A stretch of DNA of 64,000 bases from Pegoplata infirma (Eukaryota; Arthropoda; Insecta; Diptera; Anthomyiidae): NCBI GenBank assembly GCA_963921195.1, contig OY992536.1, positions 318,449,038 to 318,513,037 of the forward strand, written 5' to 3'. Each line of letters begins with the position of its first letter. The stretch's first letter is position 1. Below are positions 34,301 to 46,300 of this stretch, one piece after another. Under the pieces are notes generated by a model. That model saw only the letters and a list, made by a program, of their open reading frames with translations. It was not told where the DNA came from and made no database searches. A program made the position numbers and the translations under genes.

Positions 34301-37300
34301 AAAAAAAATGTTTAAACCTGTAAAAAATTAAAAAAAAAATTATCTTGTGATACATTAATTTTATTAATTTTGGCATGTTGAATATGAATATCAAAAAATT
34401 TATTGAAAAGGGAGAACGGTTTTTGAGATTCAAATTAAGTATAAATGAAAGTTCGTCTTAAGCTCTATAAAAGAGTCATGAGAAAGAAATTTTGATATAT
34501 TTTTTTTAAATTTTGATATCTCGAAAACAGTTTGAACGATTTTGAAAATTCTACAAAGATTAATTGAAATTCGTAAATGATCAATTTTAAATAGATCATT
34601 GTAATTCGAAAAAGATCAATTACACAGTGCAACACCCAAAATCGGAATGGGATGAAACCAAAAGCAAATGAAAGTTGACATATTCCATAACAAACCTACA
34701 AGGCTTTTTTCTAGTTCAGAGCTAGATTTTGTTTTACACGCATTTGAAGTTAGTGCACTTTTATTATAATTATAATAATAAATGCTTGAAAACTGTATTA
34801 GTGGCGAATGATTAATATTGTAATTGCCTTTAAATAACGCAACGGTGCCCAGTGGTTTATATTAATAATTGCCTTTTAATAACAATCATACGCAACGGTG
34901 TACAGTGGTTTATTTTAATAATTTGGCTATTCAGTAAATAGGTACTGGACCGATTGCAGCAAAATTCGTACCATTCATAGCTGAAGTAATTTTGAGCTTA
35001 AGTTTGGAAACTGGACCCTACATGTCCAATAAGGGCACCACCAGGCGCCTTTAAAGTAGGACATGTTTAGTACACAAAAACTTTAAATGCTTTAAAATCA
35101 CCAACTTTAAATGCGTGTAAAATAAAATCTAGCTCTGACCATTCCGATTCCAAAAGTTCGATTTTGTATCACTGTGTTATTATTCAAAAAGATCATTTGT
35201 AATTCAAAGATTGCAATTGTAATTTAAAAATATCAATGGAAGTTCTGTTGATTTTTTTCGAATTACAATTGATATTTTTCGAAATTAAATTAATACTTTT
35301 TTCAGATTACAATTTATCTTTTTCAAGTTATAATGATCATTTTTGAATTACAATTAATCTTTTTTTTTTTTGATATTTTTCGAATTACGATTGATCGAAT
35401 TGCAATTGATCTTTATATACCCTCCACTTAAAAGGAAGATCTTTTACAGGGCAACCACCACGTCCTGAAACTTGAATATGGGAAGGAGGGAAAAAAGAGT
35501 TACCTGGCCCCGAATCACGGCATTCGATATCGAAATTTTGCTATCGAAATCTGTTTTTTATTTTCTAAAATAAAACATTTACTCGAATTCTACCTAATCA
35601 GGGATGAAGTCATGGACGTATACAGGGGGTGGGCACAGGGGGCACGTGCCCCCCTTTTCGATTTAAAAATTTTATACACAAAAATGCATTATACAAAAAA
35701 AAAATCATAAGTTTCTAAATGTTTTGTTTAAAAAAAAAGATTTTATTTTTTTTATAAAAACTCTAGAGTGTGAAATACTTTCGTTTCTAAAAAGGCATTT
35801 ATACCTAAAAATCAGTAAAATATAATAAAAAAACACATAATATTAGTTTTATCTAATAAAAATAATGCATCAGGATCATGAAAATTAATTTCTACAAAAC
35901 AATTTTCAGACAATAGGATAAGGGAACTATCTCAACCCTTATGAACCGATTGCTCTGAAACATCAAAGACGATTTTAAATTTACACATTTTCATGAAAAA
36001 AATATTTACCGAAGCCAAATTAAAAACATTTATTCTCATATGGAAACATCATATAGTTTCTTAGAAAGAAATGGCTATAAATCAAAAACATTCCCCATTT
36101 TTTTAACCTTAAAATCCCCGATGAGCCGAGACACCACAACCTTAAAATTGTTGGAGAAAAGAGCGGCCCGGTGACGAAGAAACCCACAAGTTTCATGAAA
36201 ATACGTTCATAAGGGTTGAGATACTTCCATTGTAAGACACATTTTCTGTATTAAAATCTGAGATATTATTTGTTTATTAAAATTCTCAGATTCTGAAAAG
36301 TTTTTTCTATAGAAACATTAATATCTGAGAATTTGTCAGACATAATTTTCATCAAAAGTTTATAATTTTTTAAAAGAAAATTTTTAAATTCTGAACATTT
36401 TTCCAGTACAAAGATTTCGAGATTTTATAAAAAAATCTGATAAATGAAATGAAATCGTGTTTGGGGTGGGGAGGTAATGGGGGTAGTTAAAAATAAATAT
36501 TAATAGGCGATGACGGAAAAAATTTTGGGAATTGTGCCCCCCCGTTTTCAAATTCCTGGATACGTCGCTGGATGAAGTACTTTGTACCCATAAAGCAAAT
36601 GTAATGAATATATAGTGAAATTATTATTCGTTTATTTTTAAATTGGTACTAAAGTTTTGTATGTATCGAAATTTCATTCGATCACGAATGCGGTAATTCA
36701 GGCCCTGTTTTTTTTAGCTGCCCAATTTCAAATTTAAAAAATGGATTGCCACCTTATGAAAAAATAAGGACTTTCGGGAAAATCCGTATAAAACCCGAAC
36801 TAGCAGGAATTTAGCCAAACGAAAAAATACTGGTCTGCTTAATTTTGATAGAGATTATTATATATGATTTTTAAGGCGCGTTTAGACGGGAGAGAAATCC
36901 CCTAGATTTAAAGTAAAACACAGCTCTGTGGTAATATACTTTTGACTTTGTGTCAAATCTCATTTCTTTAATACTTGTTTTTGCTTACCATATTCATAAT
37001 ATTATAATTTGTTTTCGCACATTTAGTCAATAAAAAAAAAACTAATTAAAGTAAATAAAAAATATATATTAAAATTTTATTTGACATTCCAATTTTAAAA
37101 GTTATTTTTTAAAAAAAGTTGTTTTTTAATTTAAATCTAGGGGAATTCTCTCTCGTCTAATCACGCCTTAACGGTCGTACGCATATACATTTCCATATAA
37201 AGTACCACAACGATTATACATTTTTGACAATAACGAACTAAACGAAGCCGAATTTGGACACGTGGGTGTCCTGTGAAAGATCTTCCTTGTTAGTGATAGA

Positions 37301-40300
37301 TAGGGTTGCCAGACGGCCTGAAATGGCCTGGAATTTCCAGTTATTTCAGGTCTGGTCCAGTTTCCAGTTAAAACATAATTTATCCAGTTAAAAAGGATTT
37401 CTTTTATTTTAACAATTATTTTTTTTATTAAATATTTTTTACAAATTTTTGGGACTACGTTTTGAATAAAACATTAATCATAAATATAACATAAATGCCT
37501 CTTTTGTATACGAAAAATGTGATCTTTTTGCTCCATTTTCACTAATTTTTTGCAAGTTTTTCGAGCATTTCGGCACGAATGTTTTCGTCGTTGATTTAAG
37601 GATTCTTGGCGTACATTTTGCTTTTAAAATAACCACAAAAATATGTACACTGAAAAAAATAACCTTCCTGATATTAATGAAACGGATTCATTATTTTGTT
37701 TTCATTACTTAAATGAAGGAATTCATAAGCTGATTGAAATTTCATGCATGTTATGAACAAATTTTATGAAACTTGTTTCATTATTTTTCATAATTTCATT
37801 AAAAAATATCATAAGATTTTTTAGAACTAAATACAACTCTGCGTTGCGAATAAGAGAAAGAAAACAGAACAAAAACATACGACGTTTTATTACACCACGC
37901 GTGTTTAGTCTAATTGTAATTTTTACATGTGTGTTAACTTTTTTCTAATAAAATAAAATAATTTTATATTTTTTTACTTGTGTGTGTGTTATGCTGGTTA
38001 TATCTAATTGAAATTACAAGTGAAAAGTTCCGTTTAAGTGTTTCTTTTGACTGTTTCTTATAAAATATAATATAATTTGCAACAGAAAAATAGTTTTTTA
38101 AGTACATTTTGTGATGAAATGTAGGGTAATTTGTGTTGTTCCATTGCTACGTTGTTGCTACGTTTTGGCAGCACGTGCTTTTAAAGTCATCGCGTTTTTG
38201 TCTTTTATAGTTTACCTTATATGGCAATTCAGACCAATTTAAGTTTGGAATAAAGTTTTGTTGTGTGTAAAAACTAGGTGAAAACCATAAAAAGTGTGCA
38301 ATTATGGGTCATGTCACAGACTCAATTCCGTTCGGAAGTGGAATAAGTGGTTCACTCGTAAAACGCAAAGCAAATACTTTTTTTTTCGGAATGAAACCAC
38401 TTTTAGCAATTCAATTCCACTTTGATTATTGAAAGTGATTTCATTCCGAAAAAAAACAAATTGTTTTGCGTTTTACGAGTAACAACTTTTTTTCAAATCC
38501 GATCGGAATTGAGTCTGTGACATGCACCTAAATAAAATTTCAGTGACGGTTACAGTGATGGTTACATGTGACTTACCAAAATTGTTATTAATGCAAATTT
38601 TTACTTATGGGTGTATGATACTTGCTGTTTTTAGGTAACTTGTTCCTAACTTTTATTAGGGGCTTTCTATGGAAATTTTGATAACGATAACCAACATGAA
38701 TTTATCGTAATTCCCATATCAAAACCTTAATAAAGTTAGTAACTAGTTACTTGTAAAAAGCAATTATCATACGCTCATTACCAACTACTATTCCAGATTT
38801 AATCAATGGATATTTTCATACATTTTATGAAAAACTTCATAAAACGTTTCAAACAAGTTCTACGAATATTTTCATTATTTATATGCAAGTTTTCATTGAA
38901 AGGAACTTTAATGACACCAGTTTCATTAATTAAATGAAACCTGTCTTCGGTTGAAAACGTGAGTCATTTTTCATTAAGGTTAAGTCAATTTTCATTAATT
39001 TCACGAAGCTATTTTTTTCAGTGTATGGATGGGTCAAATCTGCAAATAAAGGTAAGTTGTTGTCGCTCTTTTTTAACTTCGCGCGTCCCGGAAATTTTAG
39101 TTGTCCTCCTAGATTTCCAGATTTGACCACTTTGGACTTTATATTGTGGGGTTATTTAAAAAGAAAAATATACTCTAACAATCCTCAGGCCGATGACGAA
39201 AAAGTAAAAGAAATTCTTAAAAAATGCACATTTTGCCGTAGCAAATAGAGACGGCTATTTAGTCCAAATTAAAAAAATGGGTCTCACATATGAAAATCGA
39301 TTGATTTTTATTTTTTTTTTCAAATTAAAAAAAAAATATGTATGGGTCCAGTTACTTTTTCAAAATCCAGCTGAAAATTTTCCATTATCCAGTTATTTGA
39401 CTTCTAGTATCTGGCAACCCTAGTGATAGAGGATGTATATAAGTTTGTCATTCCGTTTGTAACTCATCGAAAGATCGGTATAGGACCCCGTAATGTATAT
39501 ATATAATTGATCAGTGATCGATTATAAGACATTCTAGCCATGTCCGTCTGTCCGTCTGTGAAAATGGTGATCACGGCCAAAGTATTAAACAGACTAAGAC
39601 TTAGCATATTTACTTGTTGTTGCCCTAAGCTGTTTGGTATTGCATTTGAGCGAAAACGGTTCAGCGGTTCAAAAGTTATAAAAGAAAATGTAAGGACACC
39701 TCGAAAATTTTGGTACATTCAACATAACCTACAAATACAAAATGCTTTAATTCGGCTGTTGGTTGACACATGTGAACAGAATTGATCACCGAATGGTAAT
39801 TAAACAAGAACAAAGATATTTTTTACAAAAAAGAATTTCGCCGATTTTTTTTTCACTAAAATTTTTTTTTCGCGGAGGTTTTTTTTTTCGTCAAATTTTT
39901 TTTTTATTTTGCAAATAAACTTTTTTTACATTGTGGAGGGTATCAAAACATTCGGCAAGGCCGAATTTAACTTTTTTACGTGTTTCGAATTACTATTGGA
40001 ATTTTCAAATTACAAATAAAATTTTCAAATGGAATTTTCGAATTACAAGGGTTATCTTCGAAATACAAGTAGAATTGCAATTGATCTGTTTCAAATTACA
40101 TCTGTAAATACATAGAGTAAAAAGGATAAAAGGTATTACGGGCGAAACCCCACTCTTTTTAAGATTTTTTTTTTTTAGTCGTGAACTCTGATTATCTCCG
40201 GGAAGAAACCCAGAATACATTTTATAAGGAAATCGACGAAAAAAGAGAAACCCTAAATACATTTCAAAAAAAAAAATAAATAAGAAAAAAAGAATGCATT

Positions 40301-43300
40301 TAAAAGGTAAATGAAAAGAAACAAAAAATTCTATCTATTCTTTTATCTAAAAGAGTCCGCATTGAGATAATCGTACACACAGAAAACAAATTTAACGATT
40401 TCCAACTGAAAGTCAGTTATTGCAACAAAAAATCGGTTGGAACTTTTGTATATAGGTCGTCACAGTTGAATATCGGTAGTCACAACTCATTTTCGGCGGT
40501 CATAACTGTCTTTTAATTCGGGGCAACTAAAAAATTTGGTTGTCAAATTCAAATATTGGAAACTTTTTTTCTGTGTGTAGTTCGCTATTTGTCTTTCTCT
40601 AAGTTTTCTCTAATGGTACCTGTGTTCCTTCTTTACTCTATGGTAAATAAAGTAGAAAAATAAAAAGATTTTTTGCTATCTTAAAAAATTTTATTTTGCA
40701 AAAAGGAAAGGTCCTATGATGTTACCATCAGATAAAAATTGTAACGTCAAAAATTGTGACATTTACAAACGAAGAAAATCTGTACGATTGGTCAGCCTAA
40801 CTATTTATCTAAACAAATGCCCACAATAACATACATTTATACTTAAATTAGTCGATGTTTGCGTTTTTTTTTTTTTGAAAATGTGGAACTTAAAAAAATT
40901 TAAAAATAGATATATTTTAAAATCATTTTTAGAAAATATTCAAGTTTATTTTCGTTGTAAAAATATCGAATGATTAATAAGGTCAATGTCAGTAGCGAAA
41001 AACAGCATTTTTTTTTTTTGTTGTATTTCAAAGGCATCGTTGAAAACTTCCTCCGTACAGAACCAATCAACCGTAAATCGCTGTTATTTAAATAAATTTT
41101 TTGAATGAATTTGTTTTTTTGCAAGAACACAAAAATTGATGTTTTCTTGACTTTTTTTTTAATTGGAAATTTTTTTGTTGCTCTCAGCAAAAAAAAAAGA
41201 AAAACAATCAATTTTCTTTTTAAAAACATTAAGTGCATTATTTATTTTTTAATAATACTGTATATTCTATACTCTTTTAAATTATTAAGAATTCTCAATG
41301 AGTACCGCAAATATTGAAATGATTGTCTTAAGTATCTAAATCTTCAATATACATTTCTACAGAGAATTTTAGACAAAATTTTTTTGAAAATGTTTTTTTT
41401 TTTTTTTGCCTTATACCTTTTCATGTTTTCACCGAAATCAACAAAATCAGTTCTCGCGAAACATCAAACAATAAACGTTTAAAATTTTTTAAATTATTTC
41501 GGAACGTTCAAAATTAATTTTTCTTTAAAAAAAATTTTATACTATACATTTTGAGACATCATAAACAAAAATAACATTAAATTATTTAAAATTTTTATTT
41601 TTAATGATTTAAAATACGAACAAAATCATCATCATGTCTTCTTTTACCGCCATGTTTTTATTAATTTTATGTGCGAATCTTTGGCTTCAAGTGGAAAATA
41701 AATCATTTTTTGGTATTGGTACCAGAATTATTGGAGATCAATTATTGTTGAAAGATGTTTTACAAACACCACCGATAAGTGTAACTGAAGAGCCTGTCAT
41801 TAAATTCAATTACGCCATAATAGAACCCATTACATATATAGAAATTGTATCGGATAAAGTGAGTCTATTTTGTTTCGTATTTGTACAAAAGTCTTTAGAC
41901 TTTGTATTAAAGAAATGTGGTTTTTGTTGTCCAATAAGCAAATTTAAAAGTAGATTTTTAATTAACAAAAATATTATTTAAAACAAATTGACTTTTTTTT
42001 TTTTAAATAAACATATAATTTCCTATTATACTGTACATTTTTGATTGCATTAAGGAGAACGATTTTTAAATATTGTTGAACTAATTAAATTTAATACAGT
42101 GGAACACAGTTATAATTAACCTGATTTTACTGTGCATTTTAGTTTGTTTTTAATGTAGTAGGAAAACTATAGAAAGGCAGATTTTTATACGTTTTATATA
42201 TTTAACAAAAAAAAAAAAAAAAGACCTAAGAATATCTTAGTTTTAATTAGTAAAGGAAATAATGACCTCGATCTAGAAAAAAACTACTCAAAATATAATA
42301 TTTTAAAGGTCAAACAAAACAGTTTTTAATTTTTAATAAAAATTTATTAGAATTTGAACAAAATGGTTAGAACGTCATGGTGAATGCCCCATATATGGTA
42401 TTAACCTCACAAATTGAAACACTTCCAACAACAACAAAAGTTAAATTCAACTTGGCCGAATCTATGAATACCCTCCACAATGCCCTTTTTAAAGGACAGT
42501 AAATTTTCTAACGTAAAAAATATGAACAATTTTAATTAGAAATATTTTATTTTGAGTAAAAAACTTTTTTTTGTCATTTTTGCAAAAAAAATTACAATTT
42601 TTTTGAGTGTAAAATTTTTTTTTAGTGTAAATTTTTTTTTTAGTGTAAAAATATTTTTGAGTCTCAAAAATACTTTGTAAAGTAATTTTGTGGCTTATCA
42701 ATGTTTTTAAAGCTTGTTATTTAAAAGCTCGGTTTTTTTAAAACGTGAATTTAAGGTGAAACCAATCTGAAATAACTTTTGAGCCACTGGACCGATTTGG
42801 CTGAAATTCAACACGAATCAGAATCACAAATTCGCGAAAAACTCTTGCCGAAATTCACACTTTTGTTTATAACTTTTAAACCACTGGACCGATTTTGTTG
42901 GATTGCAATACCAACCTGTCCAGGAAAATGATCAACATGTATGTCAAACTTCAGGATCCTTCGTAAAGTCTTCCAAAAGTTAGAGTGTTTTCAACAGACA
43001 CACGCACGGACATCGCTAGATCGTCTTAAAATCGATCGGGGATCAAAAATATATATACTTTATGGGGTCTTAACCTAATATTTTGAGGTGTTACAAACGG
43101 AATGACAAACTTATATATCTCTCAATCACTTGAGTGGAGGATATAAAAAAGCATATACACTCAGAAAATTATGTAAGTTACTACATGTTAGTTGTTTATA
43201 TATTTTACAGTAGTTAGTTGTTTTCAACTACAAAGTCAGTTGTTTTTGTATAAAAAAATATCAAACAACTATTTCTGTTAGTTATTTTAAGTCGTTTTTT

Positions 43301-46300
43301 TTTAATAACTAACAAAATAGTACTGTAATGTAACAGTTATTTAAAGTAGTTAATTTTATTATTTTATCTCTGAAAAATTTTCCGTTTTTTTAAAAAAATA
43401 AATTTTCGTTTTTTTTTTTTTTTTTTTTCACAACTTTTAAAAAAAAAAATTGGAAAAAATTTGGTCTTCATTTTTTTTTTCTGAATTTTTTTTTTTTAAA
43501 ACAAAAATTATATATTGATTATTTTATTTTTACTACATTTTAGTTGTTTTGAGTACAAATGTAAGTAGTTTTTACTACATAAGTCAGTTGTTTTTTGTCA
43601 GTTAAAATAACTAACATGGTTAGTTGATTTAACTGAAAAAGTAGTTGATCCCAAAACAACTTACAAAGTAGTTATTTTAACTGACATTTTAAGTTGATTT
43701 TACTAACATAATTTTTTGAGTGTATTAACTCTATATCTGCTATTTTTAGGGATCATTTTGGACTTTTTTTCTAAGTAGACTCCCATACAAAATTACATTT
43801 TTATAAAATTTGCTCCAACTGTTATTTGTATGGGAGCCTACTTAGGGAGTGGAGATAGGGCGTAGGTATGTTTTAAAAAATGTTCTAAGGTAAAAATAAG
43901 TGGGGGTCGGTCTCACTAATGACCCCTCTCGGACGCACCATTGGACCGGTAGAAGCTGATTAAATAAAACAAATTTACAAAAAATAAAAAAATTGTATGG
44001 GGACCGCCTTAACAGTTAAAGACAGAGGGTAGGTGTGTTCACACAAAATGTTTGGAATAAAAAATATTGTGGGTCGGTCATACATTTTGTTGCTTTAAGG
44101 GCACTATTAGGGCAGTTAGAGCGGTTGGAGCAAATTTTAAAAAATGTCGTTTTGTGTGGGAGCCCCCTTAGAAATTGGAGATAGGGTATTAGTTGGTTCC
44201 AAAGAAATGTTAAGACGAAAAGGGGGGTCGGTCTTATAAAGGACCCCTCTATGACGCACCATTGGAGCAGTAGAAATGATTTTAAGATTGGAAAATTACA
44301 ATAAAATTTTTTCAAAAAATTTTAAATAGTAATAATCCTTATTCTACGATCCTCCTGGGCAAAAAATTTGTAGAATCGATAGATGCTTTATACAAAAAAA
44401 AACTTCAAAAAAATCGAAGAGTACAAACATTTTCAAAAACGAGATTTTAATTTTAAAACTTAAAAATCGCATACTAGAGCGCTTTTACGAATTTTTTGGG
44501 ATACGTAAAAAAACAAAAAATTTGAAAAAAAAAAAGAAATTTGGACCATTATTGAAGAAGTTATGAGTAAAAGAAGTTTAAGTAATGGAACAAACTACCA
44601 ATTTTTAAAAATTCGATATCTTTTGAACGGGTCATCAAAAAAATCAGAAAATTTACCACGAAGGAGTTTTCGAAGGGTACTTAAAACTGTAAACAAATTG
44701 GGAAAATCTAAAAAAAAAAATTTTCAAAGTGTCCGATTTGACATGGAATGCCCCATATATTATTGATCCATGATCGATTTTAAGACAATTTGTGAATCCC
44801 GGTCTGTCCGTCTGTCTGTAGATGGCACGATGCAGTCCAAAATAAAAAAAACAAGCCTCTTGAAGTTTGGCACGAATATGTTTTATAGTCCTAGGCAGGT
44901 TATGTGCGTAAATGGGCAAAATCGGAAAACAGTTCCCCAAGTTGGAGGATATAAAAGATTTGGTACACCCGAAATTAACACCCTCACTTTTTTTTTATAA
45001 ATTTATAACTGAACTGAACAAAAAGTGCGTTTTTTTATTGTTTTCACTTATCTGTGTTTGGCAGTACTACACTAATTGTATGAAAAATTTTACAGTAAAA
45101 ATTACTGCAATGTTAGTTGTTTTAAGGGTAAACGTTGTCTTAGGGTAAACGTAGTCCAACAAATAACTTCAGTAGGTTTTACTTGTCAAACATTTTGGGC
45201 AGGTACCACATTTTGATTTGATTGCCATATTTCACTTTATTTACATTTACCTTAAAATTAATTATATTTCTAGAATGTTTATGCCATGGTAAAATTCAGT
45301 TATGAAAATGATCTTGTCGAGGGTACTGTATCAGCCGTTAATGGACAACCAGACAATGATACTAGTAAACGAGAACCATTTGAAGTTCTTATACAAATCT
45401 ATGGTCTTAATGAAACTATGCTAAATGTTAATCCAGCTTATATACTCAATAAAGATCAACAGTTTAATGGCATTCTAAAACCAACATATCGTCAAGATCA
45501 TGAAGCTTTAAGTTTAATGGAGGAAGAAGATATAAATAATTTAGACGAATTAGAAGATTATGATGATAAGGAAGGTGATGATTTAGATGATATTGATGAT
45601 GGCGAAGATTATGGAGAGGATGAATTTAATGATCAGTATGACAAAATCATAGAACAAGGAGAAAGGCAAAAAGGTATGTGGGAAACGGAATATTTTTTAT
45701 AAAAAATGTGTAATTTTTAATTTTTTAAAATTTTATTTTAGGCGATTTCCTTGTATACGAAACCAATCAAACATCTGCTAATTCAACGGAAGAATTCACA
45801 AATCATTCTGTTATATTTTATTATATCGATATTTACTACATAACGTATGTAAAGTTTACTATATTCGAAGTAAGTTAAAAATCGGGTTTTAATCTACATA
45901 CTTTATTTTCAAACTACACTCTACCCTTGTCAGAAGTAAAATTTGGTAACAAACTAAAGTTGGTACAATTTAAGGCAAAACGGATAATATTTATCCCTTG
46001 CGCCAGTTGACAAAAATTTATGCTTTTTGACATAAAAAAAAAAAACAGCATTCGACTATGCCAATGATTCCCAACCCTTGATTCTCGCCCCACTGGGGGC
46101 AATTTGAATGCTTCAGGGGGCAACGAGCAAATTTTTAAGATTTTTTTTTTTGTTAAAAAACTAAAAAAATATTTATTTTTGTTAAATTATTTAGTTGGAT
46201 GTTGAAAACTTTTGCTAAAAACTTTGTTTAAAAGATGGTTTTAACAAAAAGTTTGCTTAACTACAAGTAAATTTTGAATTTTAAAACTAATTTTAAAATT

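Larger units (their letters stand above)
35431..37289. mobile_element. Inverted-repeat element with AAGGAAGATCTTT ends, carrying two nested MITEs
   Basis: Ends AAAGGAAGATCTTTTACAGG and CTGTGAAAGATCTTCCTTG are inverted repeats, and both arms continue into an ACGTG-containing block. TTA flanks both sides (35428-35430 and 37290-37292). It contains a hAT-like MITE (35611-36570) and a TTAA-flanked MITE (36875-37167). Confidence 0.75.
37301..39422. mobile_element. hAT-like element with TAGGGTTGCCAGA ends, carrying a nested TA-MITE
   Basis: It is flanked by the exact 8-bp duplication GTGATAGA (37293-37300 and 39423-39430). Termini are TAGGGTTGCCAGA and TCTGGCAACCCTA. CCAGTTA-type motifs recur near both ends. 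After removing the nested MITE (37648-39023) it is about 750 bp. A short stretch at 39100-39200 reads [20 protein letters not shown]. That resembles the end of a Tc1/mariner-type DDE transposase, which is odd inside an element with hAT-type duplication. Confidence 0.85.
35423..39985 (+). repeat. DINE/mini-me-like repeat broken by two adjacent insertions
   Basis: The host repeat reads ATACCCTCCACTTA (to 35430), TTAGTGATAGA (37290-37300) and GTGATAGAGGATG onwards (39423). It then runs through GTTTGTCATTCCG, GTCCGTCTGTCCGTCTGTG and GGTTCAGCGGTTCAAAAG to GGCAAGGCCGAATTTAAC near 39970. Only about 10 host bases separate the two insertions (35431-37289 and 37301-39422). Confidence 0.8.

Noticed and set aside
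45845..45850. GTATGT as the donor of MBF2-like exon 3
   Set aside because: Using it would shift the frame of the next exon. The GTAAGT at 45870 keeps the frame.
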